Part shown: in pieces, positions 34,165 to 42,315 of the stretch | How positions within the stretch are numbered: position 1 is the stretch's first letter | Layout: each line of letters begins with the position of its first letter | Source of the DNA: JBFWVR01 sp050246635 | GTDB lineage: Bacteria > Acidobacteriota > Vicinamibacteria > Vicinamibacterales > UBA2999 | Assembly: GCA_050246635.1 (NCBI GenBank) | Contig: JBFWVR010000017.1 | Coordinates: 1 to 64,000, forward strand | DNA length: 64,000 nucleotides | Reading direction: 5' to 3' | Translations under genes and position numbers: made by a program | Notes under the pieces: generated by a model | Seen by the model: only the letters and a program-made list of their open reading frames with translations | What the model was told of the DNA's origin: nothing | The model's database searches: none

Positions 34165-35495
34165 GACTGGCTCCCTTCGGCGACGGTCAGCCCCGCCGCG
34201 GGATTGACGAACACCGGCCGGCCGTCCACGAACGTCGCGGCGACGCCGCCGCGGAAGGTCCAGCCGTGGAACGGCGTGTTCTTCGACTTGCTGCGCAGCG
34301 CCGCGCGATCGATCGTCACGGCGAGGTCGGGGGCGAGGATGGTCAGGTCGGCGGGGGCCCCTTCGTCCAGGCGCCCGCCGGTCACGCCGATGATCCGGGC
34401 CGGGTTGACGGACATCAGCTCGACGAGGCGCGACAGGCTGACGACGCCGGCGTGGACCAGCTTGTCGAGCGCGATGGGAATCGCCGTCTCGAGCCCGACG
34501 ATGCCGAACGGCGCGCGATCGAACTCGACGGCCTTCTCGTCGTAGTGGTGCGGCGCGTGGTCGGTCGCGATCACGTCCACGCTGCCGTCACGGATCCCCT
34601 CGAGCATCGCGTCGCGGTCGCGCGCCTCGCGCAGGGGCGGGTTCATCTTCGCGTTGGTGTCGTACGCCAGCGGCGCGGCGAGCAGGGCGTCGGTCAGCGT
34701 GAAGTGGTGCGGCGCGACCTCACAGGTCACCTTGACGCCGCGGCTCTTGCCCTGCCGGACCGCCTCGAGCGTCGTCCACGCGCTCATGTGCGCGACGTGG
34801 ACGTGGCCACCGGTCAGCTCGGCGAGCAGGATGTCGCGGCCGGCCGTGATGGCCTCGGCCGCACCGGGGATGCCCTTCAGGCCGAGCGACGAGGCGGTCG
34901 GCCCCTCGTGCGCGCAGCCGTCCCCCTTGAGGGTCGGGTCCTCGCAGTGCTCGATCATCGGGACGCCGAACATGCTGGTGTACTCGAGCGCGCGGCGCGC
35001 GAGGATGGCCGTCGACACGGGATGGCCGTCGTCGGTGAACGCGACACACCCGGCCTCCCGCAGCTCGGCGATGTCGGCGAGCTCCTCCCCTTTCTGGCCG
35101 CGGGACACCGCCCCGATCGGGTACACCCGCGCGAGGTTGGCTTCGGCCGCCTTCTGGAGGATGAGCCGGGTGACACCGGCGTTGTCGTTCACCGGGCTCG
35201 TGTTGGGCATGCAGGCCACGGCGGTGAACCCGCCGGCCACGGCCGACCGCACGCCGGTGGCGACGGTCTCCTTGTGCTCCTGGCCCGGTTCGCGCAGGTG
35301 CACGTGCATGTCGACGAACCCCGGGCAGACGACCAGGCCCTTCGGGATCTCGACGATCTCGGCGTCGCCGGCGACGTCGGCCGGGAGGTCCCGTCCGATC
35401 CGCACGATGCGATTGCCGTCGAGCAGGACGTCGAAGGCCCCGTCGCGGCCGTTGGCGGGATCGACGACCCGCCCTCCCTTAAGCAGCCGTTTCAT
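34161..35495 (-). CDS. pyrC: Dihydroorotase (class I)
   Basis: Zinc amidohydrolase closing carbamoyl aspartate to dihydroorotate; 444 residues. PGFVDMHVHLREPGQEHKE holds the HxH metal site and substrate Arg; AFTDDGHPV, EHCEDPTLKG, HVAHMSAWTTLEAVR and IATDHAPHHYDEK hold further ligands. The last ~60 residues complete the beta domain (RGGVAATFVDGRPVF). Its 5' end overlaps pyrB by 17 nt. Confidence 0.95.
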   Translation of the reverse strand: MKRLLKGGRVVDPANGRDGAFDVLLDGNRIVRIGRDLPADVAGDAEIVEIPKGLVVCPGFVDMHVHLREPGQEHKETVATGVRSAVAGGFTAVACMPNTSPVNDNAGVTRLILQKAAEANLARVYPIGAVSRGQKGEELADIAELREAGCVAFTDDGHPVSTAILARRALEYTSMFGVPMIEHCEDPTLKGDGCAHEGPTASSLGLKGIPGAAEAITAGRDILLAELTGGHVHVAHMSAWTTLEAVRQGKSRGVKVTCEVAPHHFTLTDALLAAPLAYDTNAKMNPPLREARDRDAMLEGIRDGSVDVIATDHAPHHYDEKAVEFDRAPFGIVGLETAIPIALDKLVHAGVVSLSRLVELMSVNPARIIGVTGGRLDEGAPADLTILAPDLAVTIDRAALRSKSKNTPFHGWTFRGGVAATFVDGRPVFVNPAAGLTVAEGSQS

Positions 35496-36447
35496 GTTCC
35501 GCTCCGCCGGCCAGGAGGTACAACACGGCCATGCGCACCGCGACGCCGTTGGCCACCTGGTCGAGAATCACCGAGTAGGGTCCGTCCGCCACTTCCGAGG
35601 CAATCTCGACGCCGCGGTTCATGGGGCCGGGATGCATGATGATCACGTCGTCCTTGGCGAGCGCCACCCGTGCCTCGGTCATGCCGAAGGTCGTGAAGTA
35701 CTCGCGCAGCGACGGGAAGAAGCCGCCCTGCATGCGCTCGAGCTGGATGCGGAGCATCATGATGACGTCGGCGGCGTCCACGGCATCCTCGACGCGCGTC
35801 GTCACCCGGACGCCGTGCGCCTCGAGCCCGAGGGGGATCAGCGTCCGCGGACCGCACACCCACACCTCGGCGCCGAGCTTCGTCAGCAGCAGCACGTTGG
35901 AGCGCAGGACGCGGCTGTGCAGCAGGTCGCCGAAAATGGCGACCTTGAGCCCGGCGATGCGCCCCTTGCGCTCGCGGATCGTGAACGCGTCGAGCAGCGC
36001 CTGGGTCGGGTGCTCGTGCATCCCGTCCCCGGCGTTGACGATCGCGGCGCGGCAGATGCGCGAGAGCAGGTGACACGCGCCGGACGAGCTGTGCCGGAGC
36101 ACGATCATGCTCGGGGCCATGGCCTCGATGTTGCGCGCGGTGTCCACCAGCGTCTCGCCCTTGACGACGCTGGAGGTGCCGATGGCGACGTTCAGCGTGT
36201 CGGCGCTGAGCCGCTTCTCGGCCACCTCGAACGAGGTGCGGGTGCGGGTGCTCGGCTCGAAGAACAGGTTGACGACGGTGCGGCCGCGCAGGGCGGGCAC
36301 CTTCTTGATGTCGCGCTGGCCGACCTCCTTCATCGCCTCCGCCGTGTCGAGGATGAACCCGATCTCCTCCGGCGTGAGCTGGGCGATGCCGAGCAGGTCC
36401 TTGTGACGCAGCGCGGTGAGCGGGGCTGCGGCTCCGGTGCTGTCCAT
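35479..36447 (-). CDS. pyrB: Aspartate carbamoyltransferase catalytic subunit
   Basis: First committed step of pyrimidine synthesis, 322 residues. Motifs: VNLFFEPSTRTRTSFEVAEK (carbamoyl phosphate site), VLRHSSSGACHLL, IVNAGDGMHEHPTQALLDAF, and IMHPGPMNRGVEI. No pyrI regulatory gene lies nearby, so it probably works as the PyrI-free form associated with dihydroorotase, as in organisms with class I PyrC. One base separates it from pyrR. Confidence 0.95.
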   Translation of the reverse strand: MDSTGAAAPLTALRHKDLLGIAQLTPEEIGFILDTAEAMKEVGQRDIKKVPALRGRTVVNLFFEPSTRTRTSFEVAEKRLSADTLNVAIGTSSVVKGETLVDTARNIEAMAPSMIVLRHSSSGACHLLSRICRAAIVNAGDGMHEHPTQALLDAFTIRERKGRIAGLKVAIFGDLLHSRVLRSNVLLLTKLGAEVWVCGPRTLIPLGLEAHGVRVTTRVEDAVDAADVIMMLRIQLERMQGGFFPSLREYFTTFGMTEARVALAKDDVIIMHPGPMNRGVEIASEVADGPYSVILDQVANGVAVRMAVLYLLAGGAEHETAA

Positions 36448-36448
36448 G

Positions 36449-36988
36449 TCAGGCCTCCGCCCCCTCGATGGTGACCTCGTCCGCGCCGTCGATCTCCTGC
36501 AGCCGCACGCGCACGCTCTCCGGCCGCGCGGTGGGCACGTTCTTGCCGACGTAGTCGGCCTTGATCGGCAGCTCGCGGTGGCCGCGGTCCACCAGCACCA
36601 CCAGCTGGATCGCCCGTGGACGCCCGAAGTCGATCAGCGCGTCGAGCGCCGCCCGGGTCGTCCGGCCGGTGTAGAGGACGTCGTCTACGAGGATGATCGT
36701 GCGGGCGTCGATCGAGAACGGGATCTCGGTGCGGCGCACGAGCGGCTGCGGGCCGACCGCATGCCGCATGAGGTCGTCCCGGTAGAGCGTGATGTCGAGC
36801 GCGCCGACCGGGACCTCGTCGCCCGTGATCTCCGTGAGCGCCCGGCCGATGCGCCGCGCGAGCGGCACGCCGCGGGAACGCACGCCGACCAGGGCAATCT
36901 CCGCGACACCGCGGTTGCGTTCGACGATTTCGTGGGCAATGCGCGTGAGGGCGCGCGCGATACGATCGGCATCCATCACGACCGGCAT
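36449..36988 (-). CDS. pyrR: Bifunctional pyr operon regulator PyrR / uracil PRTase
   Basis: 179 residues. The PRPP site is ILVDDVLYTGRTTRAALDAL; VGVRSRGVPLARRIGRAL and LDITLYRDD are standard PyrR sequence. In Firmicutes PyrR controls transcription attenuation by binding pyr leader RNA; it also converts uracil to UMP. ATG 36988 stands 7 nt after AGGAGG. The ~75-nt leader between the -10 (37068) and the start could hold a PyrR target, but I could not match a known binding loop. Confidence 0.93.
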   Translation of the reverse strand: MPVVMDADRIARALTRIAHEIVERNRGVAEIALVGVRSRGVPLARRIGRALTEITGDEVPVGALDITLYRDDLMRHAVGPQPLVRRTEIPFSIDARTIILVDDVLYTGRTTRAALDALIDFGRPRAIQLVVLVDRGHRELPIKADYVGKNVPTARPESVRVRLQEIDGADEVTIEGAEA

Positions 36989-37067
36989 GGATGCCTCCTC
37001 TCGGCAGGAGCAGGCATGGGCACCTCTTCGCGGGCTCGCAGGCCGCGCGTTAAAGAGTTCGGCGCCC

Positions 37068-37073
37068 AGTATA
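37068..37073 (-). promoter_or_regulatory. -10 (TATACT) of the pyrR-pyrB-pyrC unit
   Basis: TATACT on the reverse strand 79 nt before pyrR, just after the stop of the upstream phosphodiesterase gene (37078). This would give a leader of about 70 nt with a normal ribosome site. -35 unclear. Confidence 0.45.
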
Positions 37074-37077
37074 CCAG

Positions 37078-38832
37078 CTATCGCCCGTAGCTCGGGATGA
37101 ACGTGATCGGGTGCGCCGCCGTGAAAGCCGGACGGAAGAGGTCGGTGCGCGCGACCCCGTCCATGTCGCGACCGACCGGCAGCCCGAGGTAGTACAGGAC
37201 CGTCGGCACGACATCGAGCACGGATCCGCGCGGCGGCCGGGCCGCCGCCACGGCCGGCCCGTACGCGAGCAGGAACCCGTCCGGCGCGGGCTCGTGCGTG
37301 CCGCTGATCGCCGGGTTGCCCACCAGTTGCTCGAGCAGGCGCTTGCCGGGGCTCAGCGGTTCCATGCCGAAGCCCGACACCACGAGCAGCAGGTCGTCTG
37401 GCCCCTGCCCCTCGAGTGCCTGCCCGACAATCCCGTCGAGGAAGCCGTAGTAGCGCTCGAGCACGTCGCCGTACTGGCGCCGCTCGGCGTCGCTGACATC
37501 ACCGAAGGGCGTCGGGTTCTGGTACCGAAGGAAGTAGTGCCCGACCGCGTCCACGCCGGGGAACCGCGCGGCGATCACCCGCAGGTCGGGCTGGGCCTCG
37601 AAGGCCCGCAGCACCTGGAGGTGCATGCGATCGGCCAGCAGCGGCTCGGGGTCACGACGCGTTTCCTCCGCCCGGGCCGCCGCGACGGGCAGCGCCGCGA
37701 TGGCCAGCGGATCGGGGATCACGGGCGTGGCCAGCGCGCGGCGTGCCTCGGCCAGGCGATCCGGCGGCCACACGCTGTTCTCCCCCTCGAGGTCGAGCTC
37801 GGCATCGGACAGCCGGTGGAACATGTCGCTCACGAGGAAGCCGCGGACCTCCGGCGCCGGGGACGTGAGCGGCCAGCCGATGGTACCCGAGGGCACGCCC
37901 ATGTCGCCGAGGATGCGCCAGAGCGGCCGTGCCGTCAGCGAGGCTGCCGTGTGCGCCTCCTCCGTGAGGAACCCGAACCGGACGAGGGCCTGCGCGAAGC
38001 AGTAGTCCGGCAGCAGGTCGACCGGCGCGCCACCCGGCCGCGGCCGGTACCGGCCCGACGACCGCACGCCGTTCGCCATCGGGGTGCGGCCCGTGGCCAC
38101 GGCACTCCAGACCGGCTCGGGCTGCGTGGGGCGGAGCGTCGCCAGGTGGACCACCGCCCCGGCGTCGAGGATGCGACCGAAGTTCGGGAGCTGCCCGGCC
38201 GCCGCCGCCGGCGCGATCACGTCGAGTGAGGCGCCGTCGAGCAGCAGCAGCGTCACGCGCCCGTCGGGGCGGGCGGCCTCGACGACCGCGCGGGGCACCG
38301 GCACCGGGACGGGCCCGGCCGTTCGCGCCGGCCCGCGCGCCCCCAGGGGCACGGCAATCGAGAGGCCGATGAGCACGATGAGGAGCGCCGCGCTGGCGCG
38401 GCCGCCGCGCCGGCCGAGGTGCGCGAGCGCGAGGAGCACGAACAGGACCGCCGCCGCCGACAGCGCCACGGCGCCGGTCACCAGCCGGCGTGAGGTCTCC
38501 TCGTCCAGCACCGCCTCGAAGCCGCCGACGTTCAGCCAGGTCACGACCGCCGCGCCGGTGGCCGCCGCCGCGAGCAGCCAGGACAGCAGCCGCACGCTCA
38601 GCCAGCCGGGCGACAGCACCTCGGCCGACAGCAACTGGCGCAGGACGACGAGCGCGTAGAAGGCCACGGCGAGGTTCGCGCCGTAGGCGAGACCCAGCAT
38701 CGCGGCCAGCGGCAGCACGGCACCCGGCGTCAGCGGAATGGCGGGGTTCAGCTGCAGCACCAGCACGGTGAGGTACGCCGAGGCGACGGCGCCGGCGAGC
38801 ACGGCGTTGGTCAGCGTCCGCAGGAAGCGCAC
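37078..38832 (-). CDS. Membrane-anchored alkaline-phosphatase-superfamily phosphodiesterase
   Basis: 584 residues. The first ~185 hold five hydrophobic helices (TNAVLAGAVASAYLTVLVLQ onward). The rest is an alkaline phosphatase/nucleotide pyrophosphatase fold: VTLLLLDGASLDVI, a nucleophile region (RPTQPEPVWSAVATGRTP), FPGVDAVGHYFLRYQ with the His/Asp metal ligands, and SGTHEPAPDGFLLAYGP near the end. Probably hydrolyses phosphodiester or phospho-lipid substrates outside the inner membrane. GTG start, 17 bases from the -10 of divergent pyrK. Confidence 0.82.
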   Translation of the reverse strand: MRFLRTLTNAVLAGAVASAYLTVLVLQLNPAIPLTPGAVLPLAAMLGLAYGANLAVAFYALVVLRQLLSAEVLSPGWLSVRLLSWLLAAAATGAAVVTWLNVGGFEAVLDEETSRRLVTGAVALSAAAVLFVLLALAHLGRRGGRASAALLIVLIGLSIAVPLGARGPARTAGPVPVPVPRAVVEAARPDGRVTLLLLDGASLDVIAPAAAAGQLPNFGRILDAGAVVHLATLRPTQPEPVWSAVATGRTPMANGVRSSGRYRPRPGGAPVDLLPDYCFAQALVRFGFLTEEAHTAASLTARPLWRILGDMGVPSGTIGWPLTSPAPEVRGFLVSDMFHRLSDAELDLEGENSVWPPDRLAEARRALATPVIPDPLAIAALPVAAARAEETRRDPEPLLADRMHLQVLRAFEAQPDLRVIAARFPGVDAVGHYFLRYQNPTPFGDVSDAERRQYGDVLERYYGFLDGIVGQALEGQGPDDLLLVVSGFGMEPLSPGKRLLEQLVGNPAISGTHEPAPDGFLLAYGPAVAAARPPRGSVLDVVPTVLYYLGLPVGRDMDGVARTDLFRPAFTAAHPITFIPSYGR

Positions 38833-38838
38833 GCCGCG

Positions 38839-38844
38839 ATTGTA
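38839..38844 (-). promoter_or_regulatory. -10 (TACAAT) 6 nt before the phosphodiesterase GTG
   Basis: TACAAT on the reverse strand, 6 nt before the start codon and with no ribosome site between. Leaderless transcription is expected. Confidence 0.5.
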
Positions 38845-38848
38845 AGGG

Positions 38849-38854
38849 TATGAT
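38849..38854 (+). promoter_or_regulatory. -10 (TATGAT) 7 nt before pyrK ATG
   Basis: TATGAT matches five of six consensus bases and stands 7 nt before ATG 38862. It includes the upstream ATG 38850, which makes 38862 the likelier start. It is 4 bases from the divergent TACAAT. Confidence 0.5.
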
Positions 38855-38861
38855 CGGTCGG

Positions 38862-39677
38862 ATGCCCCCGGTCGACATCGCCGCGCCCGTCATCGACAAC
38901 GTCCGCCTGTCGGCCGACTACAACGTGCTGACGCTGGCGGCGCCGCACATCGGGGCCCTCACGCGACCCGGGCAGTTCGTGATGGTCCGCCCCGATCGCG
39001 GCACCGATCCGCTGCTGCGCCGGCCCTTTTCGGTCTTCGAGATCCTGCGGGACGACGGTGGCGCGCCGTCGGGGATCAGCATCCTCAGCAAGCGGGCGGG
39101 CCGGACGACCGGCCTGCTCTACGAGGCCCGGCCCGGTGACGTGGTCCACTGCCTCGGCCCGCTCGGGCGCCCCTTCGGCCCGCTCGGCACCGCGACGGAG
39201 GCCTGGATGGTGGCAGGGGGCGTCGGCCTCGCGCCGTTCGCGACCCTCGCCGAGGCGTTGATGGCCGCGGGCACGCCGGCCACGCTGTTCTACGGCGCGC
39301 GCACGGGGGCCGAGCTCTTCTACCTCGACCTGTTCGAGCGCCTCGGCGTCCGCCTCGTGCTCGCGACGGAGGACGGCAGCCGCGGGGCGCATGGCCGCGT
39401 CACGGCCCCGCTCGACGCTGCGCTGACCGCACTGGCACGCCCCGGCGCCGCGAAGGTCTTCACCTGCGGCCCCGAGCCGATGCTCGCCGCGGTCGCCGCC
39501 GTCGCCGCCCGCCACGGGCAGCCATGTGAGGTGTCGGTGGAGCGCGTCATGGGGTGCGGCCTCGGCGGCTGCTACAGCTGCGTGATTCCCGTGCGCGAGG
39601 GCGACGGCCCCGCCCACTTCGTTCGTTCGTGCATCGCCGGCCCGGTCTTCGACGCGGCCACGATCGCCTGGGACTGA
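38862..39677 (+). CDS. pyrK: Dihydroorotate dehydrogenase electron-transfer subunit
   Basis: FAD/2Fe-2S subunit that passes electrons from PyrD to NAD+. 271 residues from ATG 38862; ATG 38850 would add MIGR. FAD site RRPFSVFEI, NAD site MVAGGVGLAPFATLAEAL, and the 2Fe-2S ligands in CGLGGCYSC with a fourth Cys in VRSCIAGP. Directly upstream of pyrD, as required for the two-subunit class 1B enzyme. Confidence 0.93.
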   Translation: MPPVDIAAPVIDNVRLSADYNVLTLAAPHIGALTRPGQFVMVRPDRGTDPLLRRPFSVFEILRDDGGAPSGISILSKRAGRTTGLLYEARPGDVVHCLGPLGRPFGPLGTATEAWMVAGGVGLAPFATLAEALMAAGTPATLFYGARTGAELFYLDLFERLGVRLVLATEDGSRGAHGRVTAPLDAALTALARPGAAKVFTCGPEPMLAAVAAVAARHGQPCEVSVERVMGCGLGGCYSCVIPVREGDGPAHFVRSCIAGPVFDAATIAWD

Positions 39678-39679
39678 CC

Positions 39680-40612
39680 ATGGACCTGTCCGTCCGCATC
39701 GGATCGCTCACGCTGCCCAGCCCGCTCATGGCGGCCAGCGGCTGTTTCGGCTACGGCCTCGAGTACGAGGACGTGGTCGACCTGTCCTCGCTCGGCGCCG
39801 TGGTCTCGAAGGGCCTCTTCCTTTCGCCGCGCGAGGGCCATCCCCCGGACCGCATCGTCGAGACGCCCTCGGGCATGATCAACGCCATCGGGCTGCAGGG
39901 CATCGGCGTCCACCGCTTCATCGCCGAGAAGCTCCCGGCCCTGCGCGAGCGTCGGGCCCGCGTCGTGGTGAACATCTGCGGCACGACGCTCGACGAGTAC
40001 GTCGAGGTCGCCAAGGCGCTCACCCAGGCGGAGGGCGTGGACGCGCTCGAGCTGAACATCTCCTGTCCCAACATCAAGGAGGGCGGCATCCAGTTCGGGT
40101 GCTCGCTCACGGGCACCCACGCGGTCACGAGCGCGGTGCGCAAGGCGACCCACCTGCCGGTCATCCCGAAGCTCACGCCGAACGTGACGGACGTCGCGTC
40201 GTTCGCGCGGGCCGCCGAGGAGGCGGGTGCGGACGCCGTCTCGCTGGTGAACACCTTCCTGGCCATGGCCATCGACGTCGAGAGCCGGCGTCCGAAGCTG
40301 TCGAACACGTTGGGCGGGCTCAGCGGGCCGGCAATCCGGCCGATTGCGGTCCGCATGGTGTGGGAGTGCTTCCAGCTCGTGAAGATCCCCGTCATCGGGA
40401 TGGGCGGCATCATGGACTGGCGCGACGCCCTCGAGTTCATCCTCGCCGGCGCTACCGCCGTGCAGGTCGGCACGGCCAACTTCACGGACCCGTTCGTCTG
40501 GACGAAGATCCACGACGGCCTTGCCGACTACATGCGGCGCCACGGCGTGACGCGGCTGGCCGATCTCGTCGGCACGGTCGACACGACACCGCGCAAGGCG
40601 GTGCACGCATGA
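39680..40612 (+). CDS. pyrD: Dihydroorotate dehydrogenase, class 1B catalytic subunit
   Basis: FMN enzyme, 310 residues, oxidising dihydroorotate to orotate. The catalytic Cys of class 1B is in LELNISCPNIKEGG; other motifs are MAASGCFGYG, LTPNVTDV, SLVNTFLAMAIDV and IGMGGIMDWRDALEFILAGA. ATG 39680 is 2 nt after the pyrK stop. Works with PyrK as a heterotetramer. Confidence 0.95.
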   Translation: MDLSVRIGSLTLPSPLMAASGCFGYGLEYEDVVDLSSLGAVVSKGLFLSPREGHPPDRIVETPSGMINAIGLQGIGVHRFIAEKLPALRERRARVVVNICGTTLDEYVEVAKALTQAEGVDALELNISCPNIKEGGIQFGCSLTGTHAVTSAVRKATHLPVIPKLTPNVTDVASFARAAEEAGADAVSLVNTFLAMAIDVESRRPKLSNTLGGLSGPAIRPIAVRMVWECFQLVKIPVIGMGGIMDWRDALEFILAGATAVQVGTANFTDPFVWTKIHDGLADYMRRHGVTRLADLVGTVDTTPRKAVHA

Positions 40613-41313
40613 ACCGCGTGCTCGTGGCGCTCGACGTCGACACGGCCGACAAGGCCACCGCGCTGGCCGATCGCCTCCGCGGCGCGGTGGGCGGCTTCAA
40701 GATCGGCAAGCAGCTGTTCACCGCCGAGGGGCCGTCGATCGTGCGGACCCTGGCGGCCCGTGGTGACCAGGTCTTCCTCGACCTGAAGTTCCACGACATT
40801 CCGAACACCGTGGCGGGCGCGGTGCGTTCGTCGATCGCGACCGGCGCCTGGATGGTCAACGTGCACGCCGCGGGCGGGCGCGCGATGATGCGGGCGGCCG
40901 CGGACGCCGCGGCGGACGAGGCCGCGCGGCTCGGCCGCCCCCGGCCGCTGGTCATCGGCGTGACGGTGCTCACCAGCCTGGACGAGGCCGCGCTGCACGA
41001 GACGGGCGTCCCGGGCCCTGTGCTGGATCAGGTGGTGCGGCTGGCCACCCTGGCCCGGCAGGCCGGCCTCGACGGCGTCGTCGCCTCCCCGCTCGAGATC
41101 GCGGCCATCCGCCAGGCCTGCGGCCCGGACTTCCACATCGTCACGCCGGGCATCCGTCCCGCCAGCCAGGCGGGCACGGACGACCAGGCGCGCACGATGG
41201 GCCCCGCCGATGCGGTGGCCGCGGGTGCGTCCTGGATTGTCGTCGGCCGGCCGATCACGGCCGCCGCGGATCCTCGCGCCGCCGCCGAGGCCATCGCCAG
41301 CGATGCCCGCTGA
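40609..41313 (+). CDS. pyrF: Orotidine 5'-phosphate decarboxylase
   Basis: Last step to UMP, 234 residues. VALDVDTADKATALADRL, the catalytic FLDLKFHDIPNTV, VNVHAAGGRAMMRAA and VTPGIRPASQAGTDDQAR define it. ATGA overlap with pyrD and one-base overlap (TGATG) with the glutaredoxin gene. Confidence 0.95.
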   Translation: MNRVLVALDVDTADKATALADRLRGAVGGFKIGKQLFTAEGPSIVRTLAARGDQVFLDLKFHDIPNTVAGAVRSSIATGAWMVNVHAAGGRAMMRAAADAAADEAARLGRPRPLVIGVTVLTSLDEAALHETGVPGPVLDQVVRLATLARQAGLDGVVASPLEIAAIRQACGPDFHIVTPGIRPASQAGTDDQARTMGPADAVAAGASWIVVGRPITAAADPRAAAEAIASDAR

Positions 41314-41570
41314 TGGCCCCGCGCACGCTGATCCTCCACATGCGTCCGGGCTGCCACCTGTGTGAGGACCTGCGCGCGGCCCTCGACGAGATCCTGCCCG
41401 AGCTCGACGCCAGCGTCGCGGAAGTCGACATCACCTCGGACGACGCACTGCTCGCCCGCTATCGCCACCACATCCCGGTGCTCACGCTCGACGGCCGCGA
41501 GATCGTCCGCGGGCGCGTCGAGGACGAAGGGGCGCTCGCGCGCCTGCTGGCGTCGGCCCTGCGCGCCTGA
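41313..41570 (+). CDS. Glutaredoxin-like thioredoxin-fold protein
   Basis: 85 residues, DUF836/glutaredoxin family. Redox motif CHLC at 14-17 in LILHMRPGCHLCEDL; cis-Pro in HHIPVLTLDGREI. Cytosolic. Its place after pyrF may be convenience; a role in keeping the iron-sulphur or thiol enzymes reduced is speculative. Confidence 0.8.
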   Translation: MAPRTLILHMRPGCHLCEDLRAALDEILPELDASVAEVDITSDDALLARYRHHIPVLTLDGREIVRGRVEDEGALARLLASALRA

Positions 41571-41580
41571 TCGCCCCGCA

Positions 41581-41621
41581 CAAAGACAAACGGCCCGGAA
41601 CGCACGGGGCGTTCCGGGCCG
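41581..41621. terminator. Bidirectional terminator between the pyrKDF unit and pal
   Basis: A 13-bp perfect stem CGGCCCGGAACGC (41591-41603) with its complement at 41609-41621, loop ACGGG. On the reverse strand it is followed by TTTGTCTTTG, fitting termination of pal. Confidence 0.75.
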
Positions 41622-41645
41622 CAGTCGTGTCGTCGGTCGCGACGG

Positions 41646-42218
41646 CTACTTCGCGGTGATGATGAAGTGGCCGCGACGGTTCTGCTGCCAGCAGGCTTCG
41701 TTGGACTCCGTGCAGAACGGGTCTTCCTTGCCCTTGCTCACGACCTGGATGCGATCCGCAGGCACCCCGAGGCTGACCAGGTAGTCCTTGACCGCGTTGC
41801 CGCGACGCTCGCCCAGGGCGAGGTTGTACTCCGCGGTTCCCCGCTCGTCGCAGTGCCCCTCGATGGTGATGCGCGTGGACGTCCACTTCTTCATCCAGTC
41901 AGCGTCCGCCTGCAGCGGTGCGCGGGCATCGTCGCGGATGCTCGACTGGTCGAGATCGAAGTACACGTCGGTGAGCGGCCGCTCGGAGTTGAGCTGCTCG
42001 AGCGACTTGCGCGCGAAGATCTCTTCCTCGGACAGCGGCGCGGGCGCCGGGGCCGGAGGCGGCGGAGGCGGCGGCGGTGGCGGCGGGGCCGCGGGCGCTG
42101 CCGGCGGGGGCGGCGGTGGCGGTGCGGGCGCGGGCGCCTTCTTGGCGCACGCAGCCGCGCCGAGGCTCAGCACCAGGCAGAGGGAGAGGATCCCTGCCGT
42201 CCGTCGGTACACGTTCAT
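41646..42218 (-). CDS. pal: Peptidoglycan-associated OmpA-family lipoprotein
   Basis: 190 residues. Lipobox LSLGAAAC gives the lipidated Cys24. Residues 27-62 are almost only Pro and Ala, with an unbroken run of eleven prolines. OmpA C-terminal domain follows: VYFDLDQSSIRDDAR, ITIEGHCDERGTAEYNLALG, ERRGNAVKDYLVSLG, IQVVSKGKEDPFC. Part of the Tol-Pal envelope system, though no tol genes are here. Own promoter at 42286-42315. Confidence 0.93.
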   Translation of the reverse strand: MNVYRRTAGILSLCLVLSLGAAACAKKAPAPAPPPPPPPAAPAAPPPPPPPPPPPAPAPAPLSEEEIFARKSLEQLNSERPLTDVYFDLDQSSIRDDARAPLQADADWMKKWTSTRITIEGHCDERGTAEYNLALGERRGNAVKDYLVSLGVPADRIQVVSKGKEDPFCTESNEACWQQNRRGHFIITAK

Positions 42219-42285
42219 CGTGGGCTTTCTCCTGCTGGCTCTCGTTTGGTGAAAAATGGACCGCGTGGAGCTGCGGGTTGGCGGC

Positions 42286-42315
42286 AGATTACAGGGTTGA
42301 TTCGGCGATTGTCAA
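42286..42315 (-). promoter_or_regulatory. pal promoter (TTGACA / TAATCT)
   Basis: On the reverse strand a perfect -35 TTGACA (42310-42315), 18-nt spacer, and -10 TAATCT (42286-42291). The -35 overlaps the stop codon of the upstream GT-C gene. Expected leader about 60 nt. Confidence 0.6.

Noticed and set aside
36989..37067. PyrR-binding attenuator in the pyr leader
   Set aside because: No match to the known PyrR anti-antiterminator loop and no T-run terminator before pyrR.
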